Shown here: one piece after another, positions 25,701-33,277 of the stretch | How positions within the stretch are numbered: position 1 is the first letter of the stretch | Layout: each line of letters begins with the position of its first letter | Assembly (NCBI RefSeq): GCF_031202305.1 | Contig: NZ_CP101731.1 | Span: forward strand, 1,674,001-1,738,000 | Length of the DNA: 64,000 nt | DNA from: Pelagibacterium sp. 26DY04 | GTDB taxonomy: Bacteria; Pseudomonadota; Alphaproteobacteria; Rhizobiales; Devosiaceae | Direction of reading: 5' to 3' | Made by a program: the position numbers and the translations under genes | The notes under the pieces: model-generated | Databases searched by the model: none | What the model was told of the DNA's origin: nothing | What the model saw: only the letters and a program-made list of their open reading frames with translations

Positions 25701-26749
25701 GCGCCATCGATTTCGGACGTCCCACCCGGGTCCTGCGCCTGCTCGACGGCAGGCTGACGATCAGGCTCGATACGCGGGTCATCTTTCTCGTTTCGATCAT
25801 GGTTGCCCTGGCGATCCTCGTGACGCTGATCGCGCTTTCGAGCGGGGAATATCCCGTGCCGGTGACCGACGTGTTTTCCGCGCTGATCGGGCAGGCCGAG
25901 GCGCGGGTGCATATGGTGGTGGTCGAATGGCGGCTGCCGCGCTCGGTGCTGGCGCTGCTGCTCGGCGCGGCGCTGGGATTGAGCGGGGCGATCTTCCAAT
26001 CGCTGACCCGCAACCCGCTGGGCAGCCCCGATGTGATCGGATTCAATTCGGGCGCATATACCGGCGCGCTGATCGTCATCATCGGGTTTTCGGGCAATTA
26101 CTACCAGATTGCCGGGGGCGCGCTGCTCGGCGGCGTGGTGACGGCGCTGGCGGTCTATCTGCTCGCCTGGCGGCGCGGCGTCGAGGGCTTCCGGCTGATC
26201 ATCGTCGGTATTGGGATGAGTGCCATGCTCTCCTCGCTCAACACATGGCTGATGCTGCGCGCCGATCTCGAAGTCGCCATGGCGGCGGCGGTGTGGGGCG
26301 CCGGTTCGCTCAATGGGCTGGGCCTCGACAAGCTTTGGCCGACCTTGCTGGTTCTGGGGATCTTCATCCCCGCCGCCTTTATTCTCGGCCGGCCGATGAA
26401 ACAGCTCGAAATGGGGGACGATGCGGCGCGCGCATTGGGGGTGATGGTCGAACCGGTGCGGCTGACGCTGCTGCTGCTCGGGGTGGCGCTGACCGCGACG
26501 GCCACCGCCGTAGCCGGGCCGATCGCTTTCGTGGCGCTGGCCGCGCCCCAGATCGCGAGGCGGGTGACCGGGGCGGCGGGCGTTGCCATGCTGCCATCGG
26601 CGGCCATGGGAGCATTGCTGCTGGCCGTCGCCGATCTTCTGGCGCAGCGCATGTTCGCGCCCACGCAACTGCCCGTCGGCGTGGTCACCGTCTCGATCGG
26701 GGGGCTTTATTTCGTCTGGCTGCTGGTGCGGGAAGCCCGGCGGCAATGA
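25697..26749 (+). CDS. Iron-siderophore ABC transporter permease (FecCD family), second subunit
   Basis: 350-aa paralogue of the preceding permease, forming the expected heterodimer. It shares WRLPRSVLALLLGAALGLSGAIFQSLTRNPLGSPDVIGFNSGA and AGPIAFVALAAPQIARRVTG. The start overlaps the upstream stop (ATGA) and its own stop overlaps the ATPase ATG at 26746. About nine membrane helices are predicted. Confidence 0.92.
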   Translation: MSAIDFGRPTRVLRLLDGRLTIRLDTRVIFLVSIMVALAILVTLIALSSGEYPVPVTDVFSALIGQAEARVHMVVVEWRLPRSVLALLLGAALGLSGAIFQSLTRNPLGSPDVIGFNSGAYTGALIVIIGFSGNYYQIAGGALLGGVVTALAVYLLAWRRGVEGFRLIIVGIGMSAMLSSLNTWLMLRADLEVAMAAAVWGAGSLNGLGLDKLWPTLLVLGIFIPAAFILGRPMKQLEMGDDAARALGVMVEPVRLTLLLLGVALTATATAVAGPIAFVALAAPQIARRVTGAAGVAMLPSAAMGALLLAVADLLAQRMFAPTQLPVGVVTVSIGGLYFVWLLVREARRQ

Positions 26750-27606
26750 CAGGGGATGCCAAGATGAACCAGCATTTCGATCCCGCCATCGTAACCGCGC
26801 CCACGCGTCTTGCGGCACAGAAGGCGACGATCGGCTACGACCAGCGGGTGATCTCGACCGACCTGTCAGTGGAAATCCCCGACAAGGGGTTCACGGTGAT
26901 CGTGGGCGCCAATGCCTGCGGGAAATCGACCCTGCTGCGTGCTCTCTCGCGGCTGATCCGCCCCTCGGCGGGCGAAGTGATGCTCGACGGCAAGGCCATC
27001 TCGCAATATCCGGCCAAGGAAGTGGCCCGGCGGCTGGGGCTGTTGCCGCAGACCTCCATCGCGCCAGAGGGGATCACGGTGGCCGATCTCGTGGCGCGGG
27101 GCCGTTACCCGCACCAGAAGTTCATCCGCCAATGGTCGGTGGAAGACGAGAAGGCGGTGATGGACGCCATGGAAGCGACCAGGATCACCCCGCTTTCGCA
27201 CCGGCTGGTGGACGAGCTTTCCGGCGGGCAGCGCCAGCGGGTTTGGGTGGCCATGGTGCTGGCCCAGCAGACGCCCATGCTGCTGCTGGACGAACCCACC
27301 ACCTATCTCGATATCGCCCACCAGATCGAGCTGCTCGAATTGCTGCGGGTGCTCAACCAGCGCGAGGGACATACGGTGGTGGCGGTGCTGCACGACCTCA
27401 ACCACGCCTGCCGCTATGCCAGCCACATCATCGCGATGCGCGACGGGCAGATCGTGGCCGAGGGCGCGCCGGCGGACATCATCACCGCCGAACTGGTCGA
27501 GGAGGTCTTCGGGCTGCCCTGCATCATCATCGATGACCCGTTGGCGAAAACGCCCATGGTCATTCCGCGCGGCTCGATCCCGCACCCCGCCCCCGACACA
27601 CCGTAG
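26746..27606 (+). CDS. Iron-siderophore ABC transporter ATP-binding protein (FepC/FecE-like)
   Basis: 286-aa ATPase driving the FecCD permeases. Walker A VGANACGKSTLLRAL (about residue 52; a Cys replaces the usual Gly/Ser), Q-loop LLPQTSIAPEGITV, signature [13 protein letters not shown], Walker B MLLLDEPTTYLDIAHQ and H-loop AVLHDLNHACRYA. The start at 26746 overlaps the permease stop; a second ATG at 26764 has AGGGG about 9 nt upstream and may be the real one. The C-terminal VFGLPCIIIDDP region is normal for the subfamily. Confidence 0.93.
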   Translation: MTGDAKMNQHFDPAIVTAPTRLAAQKATIGYDQRVISTDLSVEIPDKGFTVIVGANACGKSTLLRALSRLIRPSAGEVMLDGKAISQYPAKEVARRLGLLPQTSIAPEGITVADLVARGRYPHQKFIRQWSVEDEKAVMDAMEATRITPLSHRLVDELSGGQRQRVWVAMVLAQQTPMLLLDEPTTYLDIAHQIELLELLRVLNQREGHTVVAVLHDLNHACRYASHIIAMRDGQIVAEGAPADIITAELVEEVFGLPCIIIDDPLAKTPMVIPRGSIPHPAPDTP

Positions 27607-27625
27607 AACGAAGAGGACCATCCCG

Positions 27626-28603
27626 ATGTGGAGGAGTTTTGCAGGCGCCCTTGCGGCAACTGCCCTGGCCCTGGCGCCCGCATGGGCAGAGGACAGCTAT
27701 CCGGTTACCGTCGAACACGCCTTTGGCGAGACGGTGATCGAAGAGTTTCCCGAACGCATCGTGACGTTGAGCTGGATGAGCCAGGAGGCGATCATCGCTC
27801 TTGGCGAAAGCCCTGTCGCCATCCAGCACCAGATCTGGGGCGGCGACGAGAACGGCTACCTGCCCTGGATCAAGGACGCTTACGCCGAACGTGGCGAAGA
27901 CTTGCCGCCCACCATCAACACGACCGATGGCGTGCCTTTCGAGGAGTTGCTGACCTACGCGCCCGATCTGATCTTCGTGCCCTATAGCGGCTATAGCCAG
28001 GAGGAATACGAGCGGCTGTCGGCGATTGCGCCCACCGTGCCTTTCAAGGATATTCCCTGGAGGGGCGATTGGCAGGAGATCATCGAAACCGCCGGCACGG
28101 TGCTGGGGCGCGAAGACGCGGCCCAGGCTCTGATCGCCGATATGCGGGATTTGCTCCAGGGCTATGCCGAGCAATATCCGATAATCGAGGGCAAAACCTT
28201 CGCGTTCGGCGGCGGGCTCGGCGTCGACGGAGCGGGTATGAACGTCTACCTGCCGCACGATCCGCGCGTGCTTTTGCTATCCGATTTGGGATTGGTGCCA
28301 GCCGAAGCGCTCCATGAGCTGCCGGCTGACAGCTACACGACCAAGATCAGCTACGAAAACCTCGACAGCATCGACGCCGATGTGTTTATCGCCTGGTACA
28401 ACGACCGGGAAACGGTGGATACGCTTCTGGCCAATCCGCTGTTTGCCCGCTGGCGGCCCGTGGCCGAGGGGCATTACGTGCCGCTGATCGATCTCTCCTA
28501 TGCCATGGCGTTGTCCGCGCCCTCGGCCCTCTCGCTTCCCTGGGTAATGGACCGCTTCGTGCCACGCCTTGCCGAAACGCTCGAACAGGAAACCGCACAA
28601 TGA
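27626..28603 (+). CDS. Periplasmic iron-siderophore binding protein, first copy
   Basis: 325-aa substrate-binding protein of the FecB/FepB-like helical-backbone class. Signal peptide MWRSFAGALAATALALAPAWA, then TVEHAFGETVIEEFPERIVTLSWMSQEAIIALGESPVAI and the APDLIFVPYSGYSQEEYERLSAIAPTVPF segment typical of this family. GAGG lies about 10 nt upstream of the ATG. It ends in an ATGA overlap with a second, divergent binding protein, so both are made from one mRNA. Confidence 0.9.
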   Translation: MWRSFAGALAATALALAPAWAEDSYPVTVEHAFGETVIEEFPERIVTLSWMSQEAIIALGESPVAIQHQIWGGDENGYLPWIKDAYAERGEDLPPTINTTDGVPFEELLTYAPDLIFVPYSGYSQEEYERLSAIAPTVPFKDIPWRGDWQEIIETAGTVLGREDAAQALIADMRDLLQGYAEQYPIIEGKTFAFGGGLGVDGAGMNVYLPHDPRVLLLSDLGLVPAEALHELPADSYTTKISYENLDSIDADVFIAWYNDRETVDTLLANPLFARWRPVAEGHYVPLIDLSYAMALSAPSALSLPWVMDRFVPRLAETLEQETAQ

Positions 28604-29550
28604 ATCGTTTTGCGAAGTTTTCGGCCTTAGTAGTTGCGGGTCTTTCTTTTTCCGGCGCGGCAATGGCGCAGGAGTGGACCTTCACGGACGGCGCAGGGAG
28701 CACGATTACCCTGCCTAACCCACCCGAGCGGATCGTGGCGTTCTCGTCCTCGGCGGCCGGACTGATGCAGTTCGGAATCGAGCCGGTCGGCATTTTCACT
28801 GACGAGAGCACTTCGGAAAAGAGCTATGCCGAATTCGATCTCGAAGGGATCGAGGTGATCCGCACGCCCTACAACCAATTGCAGCCCGAAGCGCTTCTGG
28901 CGCTCGATCCGGACCTGATCGTCACCGAATATTGGCCGCGCACGGGCGATTACAGCGGCGGGGAGGAAATGCATCCCGAGGGTAGGTTTGCCGCTGTCGC
29001 CCCCATCGTCGGCGTTCTGCAGGGCGATTCCGCGATTGGGCTTATCGAAGATTACGGCACGCTGGCCGAGGCGTTGGGAGCCGATCTGGACGCACCCGAA
29101 ATCGAAGCGCAGCGCGACGCGTTCGAAATCGCGCGCGCCGCGCTTGCTGCAGCGGCGGAAGCCAAGCCTGGGCTCAAGGTCATGGCCGCTTCGATCGATG
29201 CGGACAATCTTTATGTCGCCGCTCCCGCTGGCGGCGCGGAATTGCAGGACTTCCAGCGCTGGGGCGTCAACATGGTGGAGCCCGAGGCGCCCGAAGGCGA
29301 ATATTGGGGCGTCTTGAGCTGGGAGAACGCCGACACCTATCCCGCGGACGTGCTGCTCCTCGACGACCGCCGTGGGTCCTCGATACGTGAGGCGGTGGAA
29401 GCCCAGCCGCTCGCCGATCTGATCGCCGGCGTCGGGGCCGGGCAGGTAGGCGATTGGCCAGCGTGGTGGATCAGGACCTATGCCGCCTATACCGCCGAAC
29501 TCGAGGAATTGACGGCGCTAATCGAACGCTCCGAGGTGGTCACCGATTGA
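28600..29550 (+). CDS. Periplasmic iron-siderophore binding protein, second copy
   Basis: 316-aa binding protein with signal peptide MNRFAKFSALVVAGLSFSGAAMAQ and the core pattern TFTDGAGSTITLPNPPERIVAFSSSAAGLMQFGIEPVGIF, then ALLALDPDLIVTEYWPR. It differs clearly from the first copy in length and sequence, so it is not a recent duplication. Having two binding proteins for one FecCD2-ATPase set suggests uptake of two chelates or of different ligand states. Ends the operon before the 29555 hairpin. Confidence 0.9.
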   Translation: MNRFAKFSALVVAGLSFSGAAMAQEWTFTDGAGSTITLPNPPERIVAFSSSAAGLMQFGIEPVGIFTDESTSEKSYAEFDLEGIEVIRTPYNQLQPEALLALDPDLIVTEYWPRTGDYSGGEEMHPEGRFAAVAPIVGVLQGDSAIGLIEDYGTLAEALGADLDAPEIEAQRDAFEIARAALAAAAEAKPGLKVMAASIDADNLYVAAPAGGAELQDFQRWGVNMVEPEAPEGEYWGVLSWENADTYPADVLLLDDRRGSSIREAVEAQPLADLIAGVGAGQVGDWPAWWIRTYAAYTAELEELTALIERSEVVTD

Positions 29551-29554
29551 AAAC

Positions 29555-29574
29555 GGGCGGCAGAGATGCCGCCC
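29555..29574. terminator. Bidirectional hairpin between siderophore operon and SRPBCC gene
   Basis: GGGCGGCA and TGCCGCCC form an 8-bp stem with a GAGA tetraloop between convergent operons. On the minus strand GTTTTC follows, a modest U tract; on the plus strand CATTCG follows. Confidence 0.65.
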
Positions 29575-29580
29575 CATTCG

Positions 29581-30048
29581 CTAGGTCTCTACAGCCTGTG
29601 CCAGGGCGATGAACATGAGGTTCCAGCCATATTCGCTGGTCTCCTCGGGCTTGGCCGGCAGATTAGCCAATTCCTCGGCGATGCCGACGCCTGATTGGGT
29701 GAAGACCATCACCGTTTCATTGTCGTCCTGGGAGAGCTCGACGGTGATGGTGTCGAAATCGGGTGAGAACTGCATCATGCCGAAGGTGAAGACGATGCGG
29801 TGGGGAGGATCGAGTTCGAGATACTCGCCCTCGGCGGTGTAGGAGACGCCTTCGCGCACATCGGTCACCGTCCACTTGCCACCGACATGGGCGTGAATCC
29901 GGGTTTCGTTGGAGTCGCTGGCTGGCGAGGTGAACAGCCATTTCCGAGTGACGTTGGGATCGAGCCAGGCCTGATAGACGCGCTCGATGGGTGCCTTGAA
30001 GCGGCGGGTCATGCGCAGGAAGCGGTCGGGGAGATCGGACATGGGCAT
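29581..30048 (-). CDS. SRPBCC (AHSA1-type) domain protein
   Basis: 155-aa START-like/AHSA1-fold protein with a hydrophobic ligand cavity. It opens with DRFLRMTRRFKAPIERVYQAWLDPNVTRKWLFTSPAS and carries GGKWTVTDVREGVSYTAEGEYLELDPPHRIVFTF, the usual AHSA1 pattern. Its ATG overlaps the VOC-protein stop (TGATG); GTG 30051 and ATG 30042 are alternatives. In many bacteria such proteins are co-operonic with an ArsR regulator and a PhnB-like VOC protein, exactly as here; the ligand is unknown. Confidence 0.88.
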   Translation of the reverse strand: MPMSDLPDRFLRMTRRFKAPIERVYQAWLDPNVTRKWLFTSPASDSNETRIHAHVGGKWTVTDVREGVSYTAEGEYLELDPPHRIVFTFGMMQFSPDFDTITVELSQDDNETVMVFTQSGVGIAEELANLPAKPEETSEYGWNLMFIALAQAVET

Positions 30049-30443
30049 CACGCGAGGTTGAGCTGCCAGGTGACGCCGAAGCGGTCGCCGACCCAGCCGA
30101 AGCGGGTGGAAAAGCCGTAATGGTCGAGCGGCATATAGACCTGACCGCCTTTACCGAGTTCGTCGAAGAGCCGTTCGAGCTCGGCCTCGTCATTGCATTC
30201 GACCCAGAACGAGATCGAAGGGGTGAAGGTGAAGGCGTGCTGGACGTGGCTGTCGGACACCATCACTTGCTGGCCGACCAGGGTAACGATGGCGTGCATG
30301 ATGGTGCCCTCCGGGCCGGGCCCTTCGGGACCGTATTTCTGCATTGAGACGACCTCGGAATTGGGCAGGACGCGCATATAGAGATCCAGCGCCTCCTGGG
30401 CCTTGCCCTCGAACATGAGGAACGGCGTAACGGACTTGGCCAT
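30048..30443 (-). CDS. VOC family protein (PhnB-like)
   Basis: 131-aa vicinal-oxygen-chelate fold protein. VTPFLMFEGKAQEALDLYMRVLPNSEVVSM at the N-terminus and DHYGFSTRFGWVGDRFGVTWQLNL at the C-terminus match the PhnB-like/3-demethylubiquinone methyltransferase-like group. An ATG at 30443 is preferred because AAGGAG is 7 nt upstream; an ATG at 30449 overlaps the arsR stop. Middle gene of the ArsR - VOC - SRPBCC operon. Enzymatic activity is unknown. Confidence 0.88.
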   Translation of the reverse strand: MAKSVTPFLMFEGKAQEALDLYMRVLPNSEVVSMQKYGPEGPGPEGTIMHAIVTLVGQQVMVSDSHVQHAFTFTPSISFWVECNDEAELERLFDELGKGGQVYMPLDHYGFSTRFGWVGDRFGVTWQLNLA

Positions 30444-30445
30444 GG

Positions 30446-30784
30446 TCATTCTCCTTTGAGTTCGGCCGTAAAGATCGCATCGAGCGCGTCGAACTTCTCG
30501 CTCCAATAGGTCTGGTAAAAGCTCAGCCAATCAGTGGCGGCGGCGAGCGGCTTGGCCTCGAGCGAGCAGATATGCGTGCGCCCCTCGACCCGGCGGCGGA
30601 CCAGCCCGGCCTGCTCGAGAACGCGCACATGTTTCGACGCCGCCGGAAAGCTCATGGCAAAGGGCGCGGCGAGTTCGGAAAGGCTCTGCTCGCGCGCCGT
30701 GAGGCTGCGCAGCATGGCGCGGCGCGTCGGGTCGGACAGCGCGTGGAAGACGGTATCAAGCTGGGCATCGGAAAGCAAAACCAT
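30446..30784 (-). CDS. ArsR family transcriptional regulator, probably leaderless
   Basis: 112-aa winged-helix repressor. HALSDPTRRAMLRSLTAREQSLSELAAPFAMSFPAASKHVRVLEQAGLVRRRVEGR is the classic ArsR/SmtB DNA-binding core; no metal-binding Cys motif is present, so it belongs to the non-metal clade that controls SRPBCC genes. The longer frame starts at 30799, but the promoter read from sequence puts transcription start at or within 1 nt of the ATG at 30784, with no ribosome site before it. It probably represses its own operon. Confidence 0.88.
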   Translation of the reverse strand: MVLLSDAQLDTVFHALSDPTRRAMLRSLTAREQSLSELAAPFAMSFPAASKHVRVLEQAGLVRRRVEGRTHICSLEAKPLAAATDWLSFYQTYWSEKFDALDAIFTAELKGE

Positions 30785-30786
30785 AT

Positions 30787-30821
30787 GGTTTGATATCATC
30801 GCGGCGCGTTGATGTCAAACC
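30787..30821 (-). promoter_or_regulatory. Promoter and overlapping palindromic operator of the arsR operon
   Basis: On the minus strand TTGACA (30818-30813), 17 bp, TATCAA (30795-30790), and 5 nt later the ATG at 30784. Half-sites GGTTTGATATCA (30787-30798) and TGATGTCAAACC (30810-30821) form an 11-of-12 inverted repeat that covers both the -10 and the -35, as expected of an autorepressor operator. Confidence 0.72.
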
Positions 30822-30828
30822 GAGTGGT

Positions 30829-31581
30829 TTAGCTTTTGCCGCGTGGCAGGAGGCGCTTCATGATGGCGAAGAACAGCGGGTAGGGAAGCATGGCGATCAA
30901 CTTGAGCGGATAGACCATGCGGCGCGGGAAGGCGATCTCGAACCTTTTCGAATTGAGCAGCCCATCGGCGATCCGGCGGCCGGCCTCCTCGGCATCCATG
31001 AGAAACGGCATTGGAAAATCGTTGGGTGCGGTGAAGTCGGTTTTGACGAACCCCGGCGAGATGAGGCGCACCGCGATGTTGTCGCGTTCGAGTTCGGTTC
31101 GCATGGTTTCGGCGAGCGCGATCATCGCCGCCTTGCCCGAGGAATAGGCAGCGGAGCGGGGCAGGCCGAAATAGCCCGCGACCGACGCGACCAGCGCGAT
31201 CTCGCCGCCACCTTGGCGCCGCATCTGGGTAACGACCGGATCGATGACCCGCATGGCGCCGAGCAGATTGGTGTCGATGACGCTGGCATAGCTCTCATAG
31301 CCGTATTGCCCGGTCTTGGTGGTCTGCTTGGTGGCCACCGAAAAGATCATCAGGTCGATCCGGCCCAGATCCTCGACGATGCGGGGGACGGTGGCGCGGA
31401 CGGCATCAAGGTCGGTGACGTCGAGCGGGTAGGGGCGCGCGCCATGGCTGACGGCAAGGGCGGCGAGCGGCTGTTCGCGCCGGCCCGAGACGGCGACGGT
31501 CCAGCCGCGCCCGGAAAGCGCCTTTGCGGTTTCCGCCCCGATGCCCGATCCGCCGCCGAGTATCCACGCCACCTTGGCCAT
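30829..31581 (-). CDS. Short-chain dehydrogenase/reductase
   Basis: 250-aa classical SDR. Cofactor motif GGGSGIGAE (about residue 9), catalytic Ser in ASVAGYF (about 135-142) and Tyr/Lys in YSSGK (about 150). The C-terminal tail is hydrophobic (LKLIAMLPYPLFFAIMKRLLPRG), suggesting membrane association as in some lipid-active SDRs. It is upstream of the arsR operon on the same strand but that operon has its own promoter. Substrate unknown. Confidence 0.87.
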   Translation of the reverse strand: MAKVAWILGGGSGIGAETAKALSGRGWTVAVSGRREQPLAALAVSHGARPYPLDVTDLDAVRATVPRIVEDLGRIDLMIFSVATKQTTKTGQYGYESYASVIDTNLLGAMRVIDPVVTQMRRQGGGEIALVASVAGYFGLPRSAAYSSGKAAMIALAETMRTELERDNIAVRLISPGFVKTDFTAPNDFPMPFLMDAEEAGRRIADGLLNSKRFEIAFPRRMVYPLKLIAMLPYPLFFAIMKRLLPRGKS

Positions 31582-31680
31582 GCTGATCCTTATTTCCTTC
31601 TCTCTTTAGGCCGGCGCAACCGGTTTGGAAGGCAACGCGTTGGGCGACCGGGAGGTTCGAATCTCAGAGGAGAGACGAGA

Positions 31681-32070
31681 ATGCTGGAATTTTCACAAGT
31701 GCGGGGCAATGTGGCGCTCGTCAAGGCGAGCGGACAAATCACCGGCGACGATATCGACCGGATCGTCGCCGACACCGAAAGCCTGCTGTCCGAATACGAA
31801 GAAATCGGCCTGATCGCCGACATGACCGGCCTCGAAAGCATGACGGCGGAAGCCATCGCCAAGGACTTCGCCTCCCAGTTCAAATTCCTGGGCGATTGGA
31901 AACGCTTTCCCAAAGCCGCCGTGATCGCGGAGCCGGGCTGGTTCGAGGGGCTGGCCAGGACCATGGGGGCCATTCTGCCCCAGATCGAAGTCCGAACCTT
32001 TGCGCCCGAAGAGCGCGAACAAGCGCTGGAATTTGCCTCGGGCGTAAAAGCGGATCGGATCAAGGGGTGA
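31681..32070 (+). CDS. SpoIIAA-like (STAS/SEC14-type) domain protein
   Basis: 129-aa soluble protein with the SpoIIAA-like pattern: VRGNVALVKASGQITGDDIDRIVADTESLL, IGLIADMTGLESMTAEAIAKDFASQFKFLGDWKRFPKAAVIAEPGWFE. Members of this family bind lipophilic molecules or regulate partners, but the function is generally unknown. The start ATG follows GGAG at about 9 nt. The longer frame upstream is a shadow of the SDR gene. It is a single gene between two minus-strand genes. Confidence 0.8.
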   Translation: MLEFSQVRGNVALVKASGQITGDDIDRIVADTESLLSEYEEIGLIADMTGLESMTAEAIAKDFASQFKFLGDWKRFPKAAVIAEPGWFEGLARTMGAILPQIEVRTFAPEEREQALEFASGVKADRIKG

Positions 32071-32076
32071 GGGGCA

Positions 32077-32265
32077 TCATTCCGGGCGGAGGTCGATCGA
32101 CCGCCAGAAGGGCCGCCGCGCTTCCCGGGCGACACGGGCGCAAGTGAGACCCATATCCCTGAGCGTGTGGGCATCGAGGCTGCCCAGATGGCGGCGGTCG
32201 CGGATACGCCGGCGCCAGAGTCCGATTTGATTTATGAGGTGAGCTAAGGCAAAATGCTGGGGCAT
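32077..32265 (-). CDS. DUF1127 domain protein
   Basis: 62-aa basic protein ending in the DUF1127 motif (LWRRRIRDRRHLGSLDAHTLRDMGLT). Small DUF1127 proteins in Agrobacterium and Rhodobacter affect phosphate/carbon metabolism and RNA maturation; the longer C-terminal tail here makes a direct transfer of function uncertain. ATG at 32265 has GGAGG 5 nt upstream, which rules against the ATG at 32277. Divergent from a GcvA-like LysR regulator, a pairing seen often in Rhizobiales, so it may be that regulator's target. Confidence 0.82.
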   Translation of the reverse strand: MPQHFALAHLINQIGLWRRRIRDRRHLGSLDAHTLRDMGLTCARVAREARRPFWRSIDLRPE

Positions 32266-32358
32266 GGCTACCTCCATTGACTGGAATAGCCGTAGATTAA
32301 CCTCGCGAATGATGTGCCCACAAATGCATAGTTTTCGCAGTTCAGATTAGCTTTACTC

Positions 32359-33276
32359 ATGAATAGAACCGAACGTCTGCCGCCCCTTTCGGCGCTGCGC
32401 GCCTTTGAGGCGGCGGGGCGGCGGCTCTCGTTTACGGCGGCGGCCGAGGATGTGTTCGTCACCCAGGCCGCGATCAGCCACCAGATCCGGGCCTTGGAAG
32501 AGTTTCTGGGGCTGGAGCTGTTTATCCGGCACAATCGGCGGCTGACGCTGACCGATGCGGGGCGCCGATATTTCGAGGAGATCGAGACGGCCTTCGATTC
32601 CGTACGGCGGGCCACCCGGCGCGCAATGGAGACCTCGGGCGAGCAGAACTTGCGGATTTCGGCGCTGTCGTCCTTCACCACCAAATGGCTCATTCCCCGT
32701 CTGCATCGGTTCCAGACGCGTCATCCCGATATCGAGCCGATGATCGGCACGACCCAACGGGCTGTCGATCTGCGCCGCGAAGGCGTCGATGTAGCGATAA
32801 GGGTGGGGGGCGGCGTCTATGAGGGGCTTTTGTCCACGAAACTCATGGACGATGCCGCATTCCCCGTCTGCGCGCCGAGCCTGGTGCATGGTCCCAAACC
32901 GCTTGCGACGCCACAGGATCTGCGCGCGCACGTCTTGATCCACGATTCCTCGATCGTGGCGGCGAGCGAAGGACCGGACTGGCCGGCCTGGTTCAAGGCG
33001 GCAGGTCTGGACCCGACCGTGGCGACAAGCGGTCCGGCCTATAACGACACCGGATTGACGATACAGGCCGCGATCGCCGCCCAGGGCGTCGCGCTGGCGC
33101 GACGCGTTCTGGTTTCCGACGATCTGGCGCACGGCCATCTCGTCCGCCCTTTCGGGCCGGACGTACCGGCCCAATCGAGCTGGTATTTCGTGACCACGCC
33201 CGACGCGGGCGAACGTCCGGCCGTAAAGGCGTTATTGGCCTGGCTCCTCGAGGAGATCGCGACGGCCGGACTCTGA
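32359..33276 (+). CDS. LysR family transcriptional regulator (GcvA-like)
   Basis: 305-aa LysR-type regulator. The N-terminal HTH LPPLSALRAFEAAGRRLSFTAAAEDVFVTQAAISHQIRALEEFLG and the C-terminal effector domain beginning at LRISALSSFTTKWLIPRLHRF are the GcvA subgroup pattern, with YNDTGLTIQAAIAAQGVALARR near the end. Ligand unknown. Shares a 93-bp divergent promoter region with the DUF1127 gene. Convergent with the M20 peptidase. Confidence 0.9.
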   Translation: MNRTERLPPLSALRAFEAAGRRLSFTAAAEDVFVTQAAISHQIRALEEFLGLELFIRHNRRLTLTDAGRRYFEEIETAFDSVRRATRRAMETSGEQNLRISALSSFTTKWLIPRLHRFQTRHPDIEPMIGTTQRAVDLRREGVDVAIRVGGGVYEGLLSTKLMDDAAFPVCAPSLVHGPKPLATPQDLRAHVLIHDSSIVAASEGPDWPAWFKAAGLDPTVATSGPAYNDTGLTIQAAIAAQGVALARRVLVSDDLAHGHLVRPFGPDVPAQSSWYFVTTPDAGERPAVKALLAWLLEEIATAGL

Positions 33277-33277
33277 G

